A DNA stretch of 64,000 nt, from positions 1 to 64,000 of the forward strand of contig JAJOZX010012061.1 in the NCBI GenBank assembly GCA_023014485.1. Reading direction: 5' to 3'. Source of the DNA: Bathynomus jamesi. Taxonomy: Eukaryota > Arthropoda > Malacostraca > Isopoda > Cirolanidae. The notes under the pieces are model-generated. The model searched no databases. It saw nothing but the letters and a program-made list of their open reading frames with translations, and was not told the DNA's origin. A program made the translations under genes and the position numbers. Below, one piece after another: positions 1-11,123 of this stretch (the first letter of the stretch is position 1; every line of letters starts with the position of its first letter).

Positions 1-741
1 TATGATTCATACAATTGGCATGTGATGTGCTACTTGTTTACAAATTAAATTAACCTTCATTTTCATAACAAAATTAATTTCGATATTTTTTAACATTTAC
101 CTAAAAAATCACCAAAAAAAAAATCGCCAAAAAATAACCATGAATGAAACGAAAAATAATTAACATTTTTAATTATTATTAAATTTTAATACAAGATAAT
201 AACTAAGTCCTTATCTCTTTTCCCAGTAAACATGGTCTTTGATGCATAAGACACTGTGAAGACAGATACCGAGTGGGTAATCATGGGTAATCACATTAAG
301 TGGGATGAGAGCACTAAGTAAACCTTGTAAAAATGCATCATTCTCATAATGTTGCAAGCAGTCCTATGTACAGACTCTGCAAGCCCACATTTCTTGTTAA
401 TTTATGTTATTTTTCGTTAAATAAGTATATTAAATGTGAAACACAATTTGTCAAATACCAAAGAATATCAACAGAATTTAACAATTTTTATTTTGTTCAT
501 CCAAAAATTCAGTGCCGCCGACAGAAACCGACAGAAATTTTCGAGTCCGGGACAAATATTGAACCAGGCCTCTTCCTATCTGCTCTTACAGTCACGTGCC
601 GTGCTCCCCACCCCTACTCCAGACTCACCGGGCCCGGGACATCTGCGCTGGTTGTACCTACCGTCGGCGACCCTGTCCAATTCACGAATGTCACGAATTT
701 GGATGGCCAATACGAGCTTGCGTGAAAAAGCTCTATATATA
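1..741. other. AT-rich stretch without a recognised gene
   Basis: AT-rich DNA. Two overlapping open frames between about 333 and 777 have no recognisable motif. The part from about 500 to 720 is more GC-rich than its surroundings and could be a decayed repeat or exon, but I see no splice or domain evidence. Confidence 0.5.
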
Positions 742-1416
742 CTAGGGTGTCTCAAAAGTCACTATCTATTTCAGTGACATTAGATGTTTTTTAAAAAAAT
801 GCTATGCTGGCATAAAGATATGTACTTCTGGTGCAAATTTGTGTATTTAAAAAAAGTTAATTGGTTTATTTCGAATTTTGTGTAATTTATAAATTTATCT
901 TGACATGCTTGAACAATTCCTCGAATCTCAACTTCTTACAGATGGCATTCTTGACACAGTAGTTTTTCAGCAGGATGGAGCACCGTGCCATTATGCAATA
1001 ATTGTACGTGATTATCTTGACAGACGCTTCCCCGGTCGCTGGATTGGTCGTGGAGGAACACAACCATGGGCAGCACGTTCACCCGATTTAACACCATTAG
1101 ATTCTTTCGCCTGGGGTTTCATTAAGTCTAAGGTTACACTGGTAGAAGAATTAGTGATGTAGCCGAACTTCGAAATCGTATTACCGATGCAGTTCAGAAA
1201 ATAACACCTCAAATGCTGGAAAGTGTGTTGCGGGAAACAACTTATCGCTTTGAGCTCTGTAGAGACACTGATGGTCGCCATGTGGAGACAGATAAATAAA
1301 TAGCACTAATTCTTTGTGGCACTTACTTTGAAATAAATATATTTTTCATGTCTTAAACCAGTTTTTCGTAATTCCCATTATTTTTCAAAATAGATAGTGA
1401 CTTTTGAGACACCCTG
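742..1416 (+). mobile_element. Deleted mariner-like element (DD41D type)
   Basis: Terminal inverted repeats AGGGTGTCTCAAAAGTCACT lie at both ends, with a TA on each side (740-741 and 1417-1418), the usual Tc1/mariner target duplication. The element is about 675 bp, roughly half the usual length, because the region encoding the transposase N-terminus is missing. The left end has one extra base (CTAGGGTG against CAGGGTG on the right). Confidence 0.85.
905..1299 (+). pseudogene. Mariner transposase C-terminal half, frameshifted
   Basis: The frame encodes the second catalytic block FQQDGAPCHY and the third block SPDLTPLD, with 41 residues between the two aspartates, giving a DD41D spacing as in the rosa-type mariners. 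A stop is reached at 1162. A frameshift near 1145 restores the family's usual tail (RISDVAELRNRI..., ending near GRHVETDK at 1299). The N-terminal DNA-binding helix-turn-helix part is absent. In family terms this was a DDE transposase; as it stands it cannot be functional. Confidence 0.85.
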
Positions 1417-1426
1417 TATATATATT

Positions 1427-1681
1427 ACAAGAAGATTGTGAAACTAGTGATTTCATGAAATCCCTGAAATTTTCAGTAATTTCGCATAATTACTGTTTCG
1501 CTCAGGGACTCCAAGAAGTTACTGAAATACTTAGGAATTTCACAAAATTTAGGTTAGGTTAAGTAAAACGTAACCTAACCAGTAACTTCCTGAAGTCCCT
1601 GAGAGAAACAGTAAATACGCGAAGTTACTAAAAATTTCAGCGATTTCATGAAACCAATAATTTCACAATCTTACTGTAATA
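1427..1681. mobile_element. Foldback MITE, GATTTCATGAAATC arms
   Basis: The left arm (ATTACAAGAAGATTGTGAAAC, then TGATTTCATGAAATC) reappears as its reverse complement at the right end. The middle carries a second inverted pair, AGGTTAGGTTAAG and CTTAACC-like sequence. There is no coding potential. The arms resemble the element at 43692-43949. Target duplication is not clear. Confidence 0.7.
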
Positions 1682-1701
1682 TATACACCTTATTATTCTC
1701 A

Positions 1702-1885
1702 ACGCTAGCGTCCGTAGCTGAATGGGAAATACAGTTTCCCTATAAGCTAAGTGAAAGCACCGAGGTCGGGGTTCGAACTCCGATGATGGTGCTAATGGTA
1801 ATGCAGGCGTTAGGGCAATGGGCCGCATTAGTTGGCCTGAGCTCTGTGCCAGTTTCTGTCCCTCCTACCTCATTACTGCTGCTGT
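1702..1885 (+). mobile_element. tRNA-derived SINE, copy 1
   Basis: A tRNA-like head has an A-box-like GTAGCTGAATGG and a B box GGTTCGAACTCC. It is followed by a non-tRNA body containing GGCCGCATTAG and TGGCCTGAG. The same head-body arrangement recurs at 47203-47352, which shows that this is a dispersed SINE rather than a lone tRNA. Transcription, if any, would be by RNA polymerase III from the internal boxes. Confidence 0.75.
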
Positions 1886-2538
1886 TACCAACAATATTAT
1901 CAATAAACGATACAAAGTTTATAGAACTAAAGATAACGCAGATACCCAAAGTACCACCGTGATACCAAAGTACCACGGTGGTACCGAAGTACCAACCTAT
2001 TTACGTGATGATGAATTATTATTATTGATAAGGTCCAGTTGGACAATTCCTCAGGGGGGGGGGGGGGGGGGTCAAAATATGAGAAATATATATATATATA
2101 TATACTATCTTAAATATTTACTTTTTATCATGCCTTAATAATAAAATAATAAATAATTATCAAATATTAATTATGCCTTACCGTATATTAATTATGCCTT
2201 AGCCTATATATTAATTATTTGTCTTTATTAACATTAACAATTATGTTTTATTCTATAAATACCGTTTCTGTTCAATGTTAAGAAAGTTTTATCGTGTGTA
2301 TTATCGTACAGGGTATATTTGTTCTATTGTATATTTATCACATTATTTTTTATCGTCAATGGGCATACCTGGGCATAGGAAAAGCGTCCGCTCTGCATGG
2401 AATAGTCAAGTTTTTCGGATTCCTGCTCAGGGTAGTGGCTGACATGGAATAGAATCTCTCCCTTTGGGGACCCTCCTCCAAAATGGGGGGTATCGATACT
2501 GAAAAAAAACAAAAAAAGAAATAATGAAAACCAAATTC

Positions 2539-2540
<2 letters not shown>

Positions 2541-2595
<55 letters not shown>
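2541..2595. repeat. (TA)n microsatellite
   Basis: Uninterrupted TA repeat directly abutting a mariner MITE; a second TA tract follows at about 2696-2726. Short open frames here are runs of I and Y codons with no meaning. Confidence 0.95.
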
Positions 2596-2596
<1 letters not shown>

Positions 2597-2599
<3 letters not shown>

Positions 2600-2691
2600 G
2601 GTGGTCCAGAAGTCCGACCTCATTTAAAAAAAAAAAATTTTTTAGCGAGTACATCCAGTAAAATGAGGCAGGACTTCTGGACCACCCCCTG
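2597..2691. mobile_element. Very short mariner MITE
   Basis: About 95 bp consisting almost only of two inverted repeats, CAGGGTGGTCCAGAAGTCC at the left and its imperfect complement ending CCACCCCCTG at the right. They flank a short A/T centre. TA lies at both edges, and TA microsatellites lie on both sides. Confidence 0.85.
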
Positions 2692-2736
<45 letters not shown>

Positions 2737-2986
2737 CACCAAAAACGTTCATACACGCATATTAAAAGTTAGAATCTTCATTTGGCTCTTCAAATGAAAG
2801 TAATTAGAGAATGTTCCGAATTCTCAGTGGAGTCGAAAATTGTGTCTTTTTTTTTTTTTTCTTCTCCAACAGAATGTAGACGTTTTCTCCTTTCGGTACC
2901 ATTTAAAACTGAAAGTTGTATTTCGTCGCGAAGTCTTTTGTTGTTTCTGTCCTACAGTTTTGCTTAATAATTAATTACGGTACAGT

Positions 2987-3779
2987 CAGTGTTGGGCACT
3001 AAAGCGTTAATCCGATAACAGTTAATTAACGAAGTTAACTTTTTTTTAACGGACTATTAACGGAAGTTAATTTCCATTTATCGTTATCGGACCAGTTAAC
3101 TTCCGATAACTCGATATTTAGTCTGTTAAAGTCCGTTAACACGTTAACTGCGAGGAGTCATTCACGGAAGATCACCGCTCCGCGAATGAATTCAAACCGC
3201 CATAACTTCAGTCTGCCAATTCCGTCCTCTGCCGCAGTGGAACGGCTCTTCTCTCTCGGCGAGGAATCCTGAGGCCCAAGAGGTCAAGACTGGCAGTTGG
3301 GCCTAACTTTGAGAAGTTGGTCTTTCTGAAGGGCAACCAGCACATTGTGTCATAGTTTTTAATAAATGTGCCTAAAATTTAATTTTACCTTTCAGTTCCC
3401 GCCATAATAATTCTCTGGTAAATTAAAATTTAGTTAATGGTTAGTGGTTACAAGGGTTTCAAAACATGTAATCAGTACATTTTTTATTAAAAATAAAAAA
3501 AAAGTTATTAAGCAAAAAAGTTGCAAAACTTAATAAAAATAGTTTAAATACCTATTTATTGTTGGATTTTGCATAAATAAACATTTTCTATGGGTTTTAA
3601 AGCTTTTCTCCTTGATTTTTTTAAATGTTAGTAAAGAAATAGTTATCGTTAACGGATTATCGTTAACTTCCGTTAACTTTGTAGTAAAAATTATCGGATT
3701 ATCGTTATCAGAGTTAAAAATTGGGGTTAACGGATTATCGTTATCGAAGTTAACTTTTGGTTGACGGTGCCCACCACTG
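2987..3779 (+). mobile_element. Non-autonomous hAT element with perfect 8-bp TSD
   Basis: Termini are CAGTGTTGGGCAC at the left and GTGCCCACCACTG at the right. The 8-bp duplication GGTACAGT is present at 2979-2986 and 3780-3787. Subterminal regions are full of GTTAAC and CGTTATCGG-like motifs in both orientations. A fragment of hAT transposase lies inside. Confidence 0.93.
3213..3355 (+). pseudogene. hAT transposase C-terminal dimerisation fragment
   Basis: The reading SSAAVERLFSLGEE, then after a one-base frameshift ILRPKRSRLAVGPNFEKLVF and LKGNQ, matches the hAT C-terminal dimerisation motif (SSA-ER-FS ... R-L ... LKGN). Only about 47 codons remain. The rest of the transposase, including the catalytic part, is missing. 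Confidence 0.8.
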
Positions 3780-3818
3780 GGTACAGTATATTACATTTGT
3801 TGTAATTTTGATAATATA

Positions 3819-3895
3819 GGGTGTCCATAATTATTATATTTACATATTCAATTGAAATTTAATTGAACTTGTAAAGGTAACTTATGAACACCCTG
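3819..3895. mobile_element. Mariner-like micro-MITE
   Basis: GGGTGTCCATAATTATTA at the left is approximately complementary to TTATGAACACCCTG at the right, with TA on both sides. Length is about 77 bp with no coding content. Confidence 0.6.
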
Positions 3896-3932
3896 TAGTT
3901 AACACTTTATCATTACCGAAGGTGAGGACTAT

Positions 3933-4019
3933 GTCATGGCTATTGTTGCAACACCGCTTCTCGTAGATCAGCGAAGTTAAGCGACATTGGGTCTGGGTAG
4001 TAGTTGGATGGGAGACCGT
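3933..4019 (+). mobile_element. 5S-rRNA-derived SINE, head half (copy S1)
   Basis: The segment matches the 3' two-thirds of a 5S rRNA gene: GAAGTTAAGCGAC corresponds to the 5S internal box A, and GTTGGATGGGAGACCG to box C. The copy is interrupted at 4020 by a hAT MITE and resumes at 4492. A genuine 5S gene would continue into a conserved 3' stem, whereas this leads into the SINE tail shared with the other copies. Confidence 0.85.
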
Positions 4020-4491
4020 TAGGTGGTTTCAAAATGACTCGCTCTCATATCAGAATTTGCACTGTCCATATTCCCATTACCGCTAGTATCAGTACACCCC
4101 CCCGTCCCCCAAATAAATTTGAGCTCTTAATACGAAGGTGAAGGGGTGGTTCATGGGGGGGTGGCGGTATTATGGTTATTATTAATTAGCGTCAGCTCTG
4201 AAGTTCATGTTGTGTTTACTCATTAATGAAAGATCACAGTCTGAAAAATGTAAAAATAAATAATAATTACTCAATCAAATCATCTATAAATCAACCAATA
4301 AAAAGAAATACACTAAATAATATTAAAATATACTAAATTAGCCTTTGAATACCCCCCCCCGCCCAATGGACCACCCTTCCCCTTCATATTAAGAACTCAA
4401 GTTGTTTTTGGTGGTTACTGATATTAGTAGTATTAGGAATATGGACAGTGCATGTTTTGATATGAGAGCGAGTCATTTCGGAAACACCCTA
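4020..4491. mobile_element. hAT-like foldback MITE nested in a 5S SINE
   Basis: Long inverted repeats begin TAGG(G/T)(T/G)GTTTC and continue through AAATGACTCGCTCTCATATC at both ends. The arms also share TGCACTGTCCATATT, and both inner parts are C/G-run rich. Flanking octamers GAGACCGT (4012-4019) and GTGACTGT (4492-4499) are a 6/8 match. Both derive from the GTGACCGT of the SINE consensus, consistent with an 8-bp hAT duplication that has since mutated. No coding content. Confidence 0.8.
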
Positions 4492-4610
4492 GTGACTGTC
4501 TTCTGCGTTTCAGATGATGTAGCGACCCGGGTCCCACGTAAAACTATAGGTCCCCTCCGTCACATGACCTTTGCCGTCACGAAGGAGGCTAAACAACCCC
4601 TACAACATAT
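4492..4610 (+). mobile_element. 5S-derived SINE, tail half (copy S1)
   Basis: Continuation of the split SINE. It includes GATGATGTAGCGACCC, CCCACGTAAAACTATAGGTC and the terminal block GTCACGAAGGAGG then CTAAACAACC. These tail blocks recur in the copies at 20.9, 36.9, 53.6, 54.4 and 56.2 kb. Confidence 0.85.
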
Positions 4611-5100
4611 ATCGACGCCGACCAGAAGATGGAAAAGATCGGGTATCTCTGTGCGGTTTATGTGGGTATGTGGATGGTACTACAGTACGTTTCCAGATCA
4701 GTGAACAACTTGGTACAGAGATTCGCCAGGTCTCAGTCTGGGAACCACTCAAAGGTTTGTAAAAAGGTTAAAGGTCAAGATCATAAGGTCAGGAACCGCG
4801 TTACCTCCCAAACTTTGCCTTATTAAAGGAAAAAGTAGGATACGTCAGAGGCTTCCCTCTCCATACTCTGTCATTTTACAGCTTTTAGGTCCATAGGTCA
4901 AAGTTCAGGGTCACAAGGTCACCAAGGTCCTATAGTTCTACGCTCAATAATTCAAGAGTGGTTTTTTAAGTTAGTGCAGTATAACCAAACGTGTTGCATC
5001 GGTTTACCACGTGATACTCTAGCCATTGTATACGTTTAAAGTCAAAAGTATCACGATCACAAAGCTACCAACGTCACAAAACCACTAAGGCCACACGCAA
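4611..5100. other. No gene; AAGGTCA-rich sequence
   Basis: No coding or element signature. The stretch has an unusual density of AGGTCA or AAGGTCA hexamers between about 4767 and 4930. Confidence 0.4.
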
Positions 5101-5430
5101 CAGGGTTGGGAAAAAACTGGTTTTTCATCAAAAACCCAAAACCCCGAAAACCCATGGGTTTTTAGGGTGGGTTTGTTTTTTTTTTGTTTATTTTTAAGGT
5201 CACTTTCAAGTTATTGCTCTTTTAGATTGAAGGACAATAGTATTTTTCCAGGATTTGCAACATTTATTAAAAATTTGCAAAGCTGTGCTGCTAGTTCTGG
5301 TTCTCTTGAAAGATGCTTTAGTACATTTGGTATAGTATGGAGCAAGCTAAGAAATAGGCTTGGGGGAGAGAAGGCGGAGATGCTTGTAAGAATTCATAAG
5401 CATTTAATCAAGTAATACTGTACTTGTGAA
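5101..5430 (+). mobile_element. hAT relic, left end plus C-terminal coding
   Basis: CAGGGTTGGGAAAAAACTGG at 5101 has the look of a hAT terminus and is followed at once by a transposase C-terminal fragment. The matching right terminus and an 8-bp duplication were not found, so the right limit is uncertain. Confidence 0.55.
5167..5415 (+). pseudogene. hAT transposase C-terminal fragment
   Basis: An 82-codon frame whose second half contains SGSLERCFSTFGIVWSKLRN and RLGGEKAEMLVRIHKHL. This is the hAT dimerisation region (ER-FS-F followed by an arginine-rich helix and an L-x-K/H-L end). It retains a stop at a plausible natural C-terminus. The upstream catalytic domain is absent. The N-terminal 20 or so residues come from T-rich sequence and are probably not original coding. 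Confidence 0.75.
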
Positions 5431-6211
5431 TAATATATACACACACCTTTATATGGCATTCATTAGTTTTACTGTACTCTATTTGTATCTGTAGTCTGGA
5501 CACCATTTAAAAGGCCAATAAAACTTTTCAATTTTTCGTAATCTTTATTTACGTATTGCATAATTTAAGAATTATTTTATCAAGTCAGCTTACTTGAAAT
5601 AATCAAGATGCCAAAGCATTCTAATTAGCTACAATTGAACAATGTAGCAATCAGAAAATTTCAATTATTTTAAAATAAACATCTCAGACCACGCAACCAC
5701 CGTTGATTGGCAGCTCGCTCGAGTGCAGTCTAGTTATATTTAGTGAAGATAAAGTCTTGTGTCTTATTCATTTATAAAGTACAAAACTATTATACCTAAC
5801 TGTGGAAATGTATAATTATGGCTTATCTTTCATCGCTTTGAGTTTGACTAAACAGCGTTTATTTTACTCAAGCTGTTTGATATCACTTCATAATAATTAA
5901 TCAATTACCTTTGAAAAGCGTGTTAAACCTCAAAGATTTCTAACGTTTATAAAACGCTGAAAGTAAACACTGCTTCTCCGAAAGAGATTTCTGAGCTTAA
6001 TCAATTATTTAGCATTGATGTCAGCGGATGTTGTTAGGTACAGTAGGGTATAGTGAAGGTGACACTACCGTTACCATAGCGGTATATAATTGTTTATAGG
6101 CTTATTCCGACAGGTATATAGGCCTTTTTTATTTTACAGCCATTCAGTTTATACCCGTCTTACCAGGTAGCAGTAATTAGTATAAATTATCTCCTCAAAC
6201 GTTCCACGGAC

Positions 6212-6212
<1 letters not shown>
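5431..6212. other. AT-rich, nothing recognised
   Basis: No credible reading frame, terminal repeat or RNA-gene motif seen. Confidence 0.5.

Positions 6213-6254
<42 letters not shown>
6213..6254. repeat. (TG)n microsatellite
   Basis: About 21 uninterrupted TG units. Confidence 0.95.
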
Positions 6255-6256
<2 letters not shown>

Positions 6257-6564
6257 TTCACGATGTGGCTGTACACGTTGGTTTATTCCTTGTCTTGAAG
6301 GCAGGGAATGTAGAGGTACAGTTTTCAGTTAAGTACAGTGTTACAGTTTCAGTACAGGTGCCAAGACACTAATTTGTTTTTCTGAGGCGCTGGAGTGAGT
6401 GTGTACGTATACGAGTATGTACGTATTTTTGTAGCTACAAGTAGGAAAGAATTTTACATTATACTGTATGTTACACAGGATTACTGCATTGTAGGCACAT
6501 TGCAGGTACAGGATTATACAAGGATTTATAATGATATGATGGTCTATATAGAATAAATGTTGCG

Positions 6565-6566
6565 CG

Positions 6567-6599
<33 letters not shown>

Positions 6600-6602
6600 C
6601 TC
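6565..6602. repeat. Compound (CA)n(TA)n microsatellite
   Basis: CA repeat passing directly into TA repeat; an (ACAT)n-like run follows at about 6677-6697. Confidence 0.9.
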
Positions 6603-6988
6603 ATAACCTCGAACTGGTATGTTTATAATTATTAGGAGACCTCTCGCAAATGCGCTAGTTATGTTAAATTTAACATACCTACATACATACATACATAGGT
6701 TATATGCACATGCATATATAGCCCGTCCATCAACTATATTTTATAAGTATTGTCGTAATCGACAAATATTTGTATTTAATTACGTATGAAAATAATGCGT
6801 AACCATAAGATGATAAAGGTAAAAATGGCAATATGAAATAAAGATAGGAATGAAGTGATTTTAAAGTGATTTTAATTTGGCGTCGAAATTAAAATTCTTT
6901 AAAATTAATAAATGCAGAAAGAATCTCCAAAGGAAACGCGGTCACCTTCGCGATTTGACGAGAAAAAGCGGGGAGGCTGTTGTTAGTC

Positions 6989-7008
6989 TCTCTCTCTCTC
7001 TCTCTCTC
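6989..7008. repeat. (TC)n microsatellite
   Basis: Short TC tract. Confidence 0.85.
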
Positions 7009-7122
7009 AGGTTGTAACAGAGCATTATATATAAATCGTACAGTCAGTTTCGAAAGTCGTTTGAGGGACTGTTACGAATAGACCCTATTCTCGCGAAAGG
7101 GAAAAAAAATACGTTTCATGTT

Positions 7123-7158
7123 TACCCCCCCCATCCCCCCCCCCCCCCCCCCCCCCCC
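7123..7158. repeat. Poly-C tract
   Basis: Nearly pure run of C broken by AT; its length is probably unreliable in the assembly. Confidence 0.9.
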
Positions 7159-7309
7159 AAATTGAATTTAGAATTAAAATTTTAAATTAAAAATTTTTGT
7201 TCCGTTTAAATCTCTAATTTTTTTTTTTTTTTTTAAAAGAATTTCTAAATGGAAAATTAAAAACTTTTTTTTAAATTGTAATTTTCATTTCGATGACTCG
7301 TTAGGAAGA

Positions 7310-7346
<37 letters not shown>
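7310..7346. repeat. (CTG)n trinucleotide repeat
   Basis: About 12 CTG units in a region with no credible open frame, so it is not evidence of a glutamine or leucine run in a protein. Confidence 0.9.
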
Positions 7347-7349
<3 letters not shown>

Positions 7350-7727
7350 AAAAGTAAATTAAACTCGTTGATTGAACAACCTCACTCGCCAGAGAGAGTT
7401 ATTGTTGTTGTAGTTGATATTTAATGGCCTTTAAATTCTTCTCTCTGTTCAAAAGGTTCATATTTAAAATTGAAATTTTTCTTTTTTTGGTTTTTCGTGT
7501 TTAGACTTTCTTTAAAGCCGAAAATTGGTAAGAATTAAATTGTGAATTTTGTTTTTAATTTGAGATGAAGGAAAAAGAGGGGTTCATAAAGTGTTCGTCT
7601 CATATTCCTCGAACCCTCTTGTTAAGAAATAAAGTACCTTCACACCACGACGAGGTTCGTTGGAATTTATTCTTGTTAACTCTCTGAAGTAGAGCTGGGA
7701 TTTGGTGACATCTATGTGAAAAATGCG

Positions 7728-7832
7728 AGGTTGAGAAGATCATGGGGTTGAGAAGATCATGGGGTTGAGATGATCATGGAGTTGAGATGAACATGGGGTT
7801 GAGATGAACATGGGGTTGAGATGATCATGGGG
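7728..7832. repeat. 17-bp minisatellite
   Basis: About six tandem units of GGTTGAGATGATCATGG with variants GAAGATCATGG and GATGAACATGG. The unit contains the palindrome TGATCA. An open frame across it on the minus strand is a by-product. Confidence 0.85.
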
Positions 7833-8268
7833 GTTTCGGGGAAAGGAATTCAAATTTAAGTTAGTTTTGAGAGAAAAGACGGAGATCTTCGTAAAAGGTA
7901 TTAATGGCCAATACAAAGGCATTCTTTTCTGTAACACCCTGTGAGTGGAAAGGGGGACCTCCTTCTTTTATGTCGGATAAAAACGTTTGAATGAATGACG
8001 CCAAGAACACTGCTTTCCAGTCATCTATTTTGTTTGGATAAAAATGTTTTGTAAGAGGCTGATAGGTCAACTGAAAGTGGGGTATGATAATTTTTGACTC
8101 TAATTAGGCGGAATTTAAATAATTTCGGAGGATGCTGAATTTAGAACTCTGTTGTAATCCTTGTCCTCTCTAGAGTCTAGACTATGTGGCACTGTTGCGG
8201 CTCCAAAACTAAGTTATAGCTTTTCCCTCAAGTGATAAGTGGCACAGTAACGATTTCAAAATTGTTAT

Positions 8269-8272
<4 letters not shown>

Positions 8273-8314
<42 letters not shown>
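8273..8314. repeat. (GT)n microsatellite
   Basis: About 21 GT units. Confidence 0.95.
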
Positions 8315-8317
<3 letters not shown>

Positions 8318-8996
8318 TTTTCGGGTATGGTGATATTTTTTTTCATAATTCTAAATTCGGCGCGAATAACTTCGTAAAGTTTGGGCTAAAATAAAGAGTC
8401 TGGTGGACATATTTCTCGAAAACTCTGCGGAACTCGCACGGAACTTTTGAGGCAATTTTATTTATTTATTTTTTTAAATAAATGTTTATTTTTAAGAAAT
8501 TTTAATGATTTAATGCCTAAGCCCGAAGTTAGTTTTATATCTTAAATTAAAAAACCCTTCTATTTAACTCACTTAAGACTAAATCAGAACAATGTTGATA
8601 AAGTTACTCGCAATAGCCCTGTGTCGTTATTTCAGGAAGTGCCAATACTACTTTGTGAAAGTCGATTAAACCTTCCCCAGTGACCTTTGACTGTATAAGA
8701 CTGAACCAAAAATTAAGAATTGGTTGAAAATTGTTTCAATTATTAACGGACTAAAATTTATAAGAAGCGCTTGGAAACGAATTCTGAAATAACGGACAAC
8801 TGTGTGTATTAAATTTAATTTTAGCTTAATAAAAAATTACGCGAGAGAATTGTATCGTTTCTACACTACCTCGCAACCCACCCTCGTAAGCCGAGGGTAC
8901 GATAACGTTGGAAAATAAAAAAGGGGCTTTAATCAAGTCGCAAAAAATGATGACCATAAATTAAAGATAAGATGCGTGTACAATATCCGGTCCACC

Positions 8997-9834
8997 CAGG
9001 GCCGGATTAAGACCTTTAGAGGCCCTAAGCACTTAAAAGATTTTGGTGCCCCATATATATGTAATTCAAAATATAAACAAAAATAAACCATAAAATAAAA
9101 TTTTATTTTTTGAAATGAAACAAAACTTACAGTAAGATGGAAAATAATGTTTATTTTTGTATACTTCCACTTCATTTATATTTGAAAAGTTTTCTCCTAC
9201 TTTTTTTAATTGCAAAGTCTTTGATCAGATCCTCAAAACTAATCTTACGTAACACATCTGCTTCTATACTTAGTAGAGATAAGGCATCCAGCCTGCCTTG
9301 TTGCATAGTTGTTCTGTTGGTATTTTTAATATACTTCAACTGAGAAAATGAACGCTCAGCTGAGCAATTTGTGACCATTAATGTTAAAAATATACGAAAG
9401 GCAATTTCTACATTTGGGAAGGCACACTCAATATTGTCTTCTACAATTATTTTATAAAGTTCAGCATGACTGAATCTTGTTTTTACATTTACTATAGCAC
9501 ACGAAAATATTTAATCTATATGTATTTTTAATATGGCGCTCAAAGATTTGATATAAACAAAATAATAACGCAAAGCGTAAAGTGTGTGATTACAACGAAA
9601 TATATTTATTCTCTCAAAAGGGTTGTTGTTCACTACAAATTCAAACAATGAAAAAAAATAAATACTATATATGAATATATATAATTCAGTTTTCAACAGC
9701 TTATAGGCTATAAGCCGCGATTATAATAGTATAATAAATCCATGGTAAATCCGACAATGGAAAATTTCTGTGGTGCCCCCCTTCCCTTGATGCCCTAAGC
9801 GGGCTTATTTTGCTTAATGGTTAATCCGGCCCTG
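8997..9834 (-). mobile_element. hAT element with perfect 8-bp TSD
   Basis: Inverted termini CAGGGCCGGATTAA and TTAATCCGGCCCTG are flanked by GGTCCACC at 8989-8996 and 9835-9842, an exact 8-bp duplication. At 838 bp it is far shorter than an autonomous hAT, but it still carries the end of a transposase frame on the minus strand. Confidence 0.95.
9172..9492 (-). pseudogene. hAT transposase C-terminal fragment
   Basis: The open reading NVEIAFRIFLTLMVTNCSAERS, FSQLKYIKN..., LDALSLLSIE..., FEDLIKDFA runs about 105 codons to a stop at 9172. This is the end of a hAT transposase of the ZMYM1-like group: the CSAERSFS-L-IKN and L-SIE blocks form the dimerisation region. It keeps an open frame, suggesting recent insertion, but lacks the catalytic and zinc-finger parts. 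Confidence 0.85.
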
Positions 9835-10062
9835 GGTCCACCATCCTGAGGAAGTGGAACCCACGCAAGAGTCTCAATCGAAGTGGTTGTACGACAATAT
9901 AAATAACTGCAAATACATTGAGACAAAATAAAATGTGTCCTTGAATACCGATCATTCACCTTGTCATGTGAGTCAGAGCGTCACCTAAATAATTTTTTGT
10001 AGCCAGGATTTGCATTGTCAAGAGAAACTCACGTGTGAAATACATTTAGGTTCGACGTTCTT

Positions 10063-10263
10063 CAGTTTTGGAAAAAAGTTCGCCTAGAAACTTCTTAAAA
10101 AAAAAAAAAAAAATTACTAACTGGTAATATTTTGTTTTGCTTTGAAAATTTTATTCTTTTTTGGTGAATGGAATAAAATTAAAAAAACACAATATTACCA
10201 ATTAGTAATTTGTTATGCATTTTAGAAATTTTATGTTTCTAGGCCAACTTTTTTCAGAAACTG
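10063..10263. mobile_element. Tc1/mariner-like MITE, family B copy 1
   Basis: Left end CAGTTTTGGAAAAAAGTTCG and right end complementary to CAGTTTCTGAAAAAAGTTGG, both continuing into CCTAGAAAC. The right side is followed by TA. ATTACTAA(C/T)TGGTAAT-type motifs lie inside on both arms. Copies B2 (33657-33892) and B3 (53003-53197) share ends and interior. Confidence 0.8.
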
Positions 10264-11123
10264 TACATTAGTGTGCGAAAGATTCATATTTAGAATTTCC
10301 CTTAGATGGTTTGAGGTTATTGGCAACCTCGCTCATATGTAATGAAAAAGTCTTTGAGTGTTGTTCAGGTATACAAGTGCTTAAAATTCCCGGCATCCCG
10401 GTATTTAGACCAGTAGCAAAACTTCCGTAGGGTAACGTGACTGCAAAATGTTTGTATCTCGACGCGGGACTAAAATAAAAAAAAAAAATTTGGCTCTTGG
10501 GGATAGTCTGGGACGATTGGCAAAACTCCAGTTTCTGCAAATGAATTATGCTTTCTTTTTATATTAATACACAAACCTTTAATATTCAATTCATTAAATG
10601 TCTGGTTTGTTTATATTCACAACTGTTGACGAAGTTGGTCATTGTGACACCAAATTCTATTTTAATATTAGGGATAGTAGAACGAAAACGGTTGTATCCC
10701 TAAAGGGGAACATTTAAAAACCACAAATTCAGAGCCTTGTACACCTTAAAGAAGTTAGTGCTAAAATACAATTTTGGCAACAATTAGTCACAATGATATA
10801 AACGACGAAACAGATAATCAATTGCGCACTAAAGTGAAACGCAACAATTTCAAAGAAAAATATCATTTACAAGCAAAAATACAACAGCTTCAAAGAAGTG
10901 TTAACTACAAGCAAATTGCGTAACAATTTTAGACCGATTTTCCGATTTTCGTCCGTTATTTACCTTTCGACTTGATTAGACAGTCATTAACTTCATTCCG
11001 AGCTTTTACATTATCCTTTTATAAGTTAATTTAACAAAACAAAATTTACTATGAACTGTTAAGATTTTTTCAAATCTTAGAAGCAAAACTTCATCTATAA
11101 TACCATATATATATATATATATA

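Noticed and set aside
333..777. A 130-codon open frame as a gene
   Set aside because: No recognisable domain, an overlapping frame of similar length, and microsatellite-like AT context at both ends.
1557..1600. Interstitial telomere repeats (TTAGG/CCTAA)
   Set aside because: AGGTTAGGTTAAG and CCTAACCTAACC words occur only as short inverted pairs inside foldback elements, not as tandem arrays.
2427..2756. Open frames rich in IYIYIY (also at 23082, 32571, 34184, 55190, 57140)
   Set aside because: Translations of (TA)n microsatellites.
3933..4019. A true 5S rRNA gene
   Set aside because: Only part of 5S is present, and the sequence passes into the tail shared with other dispersed copies.
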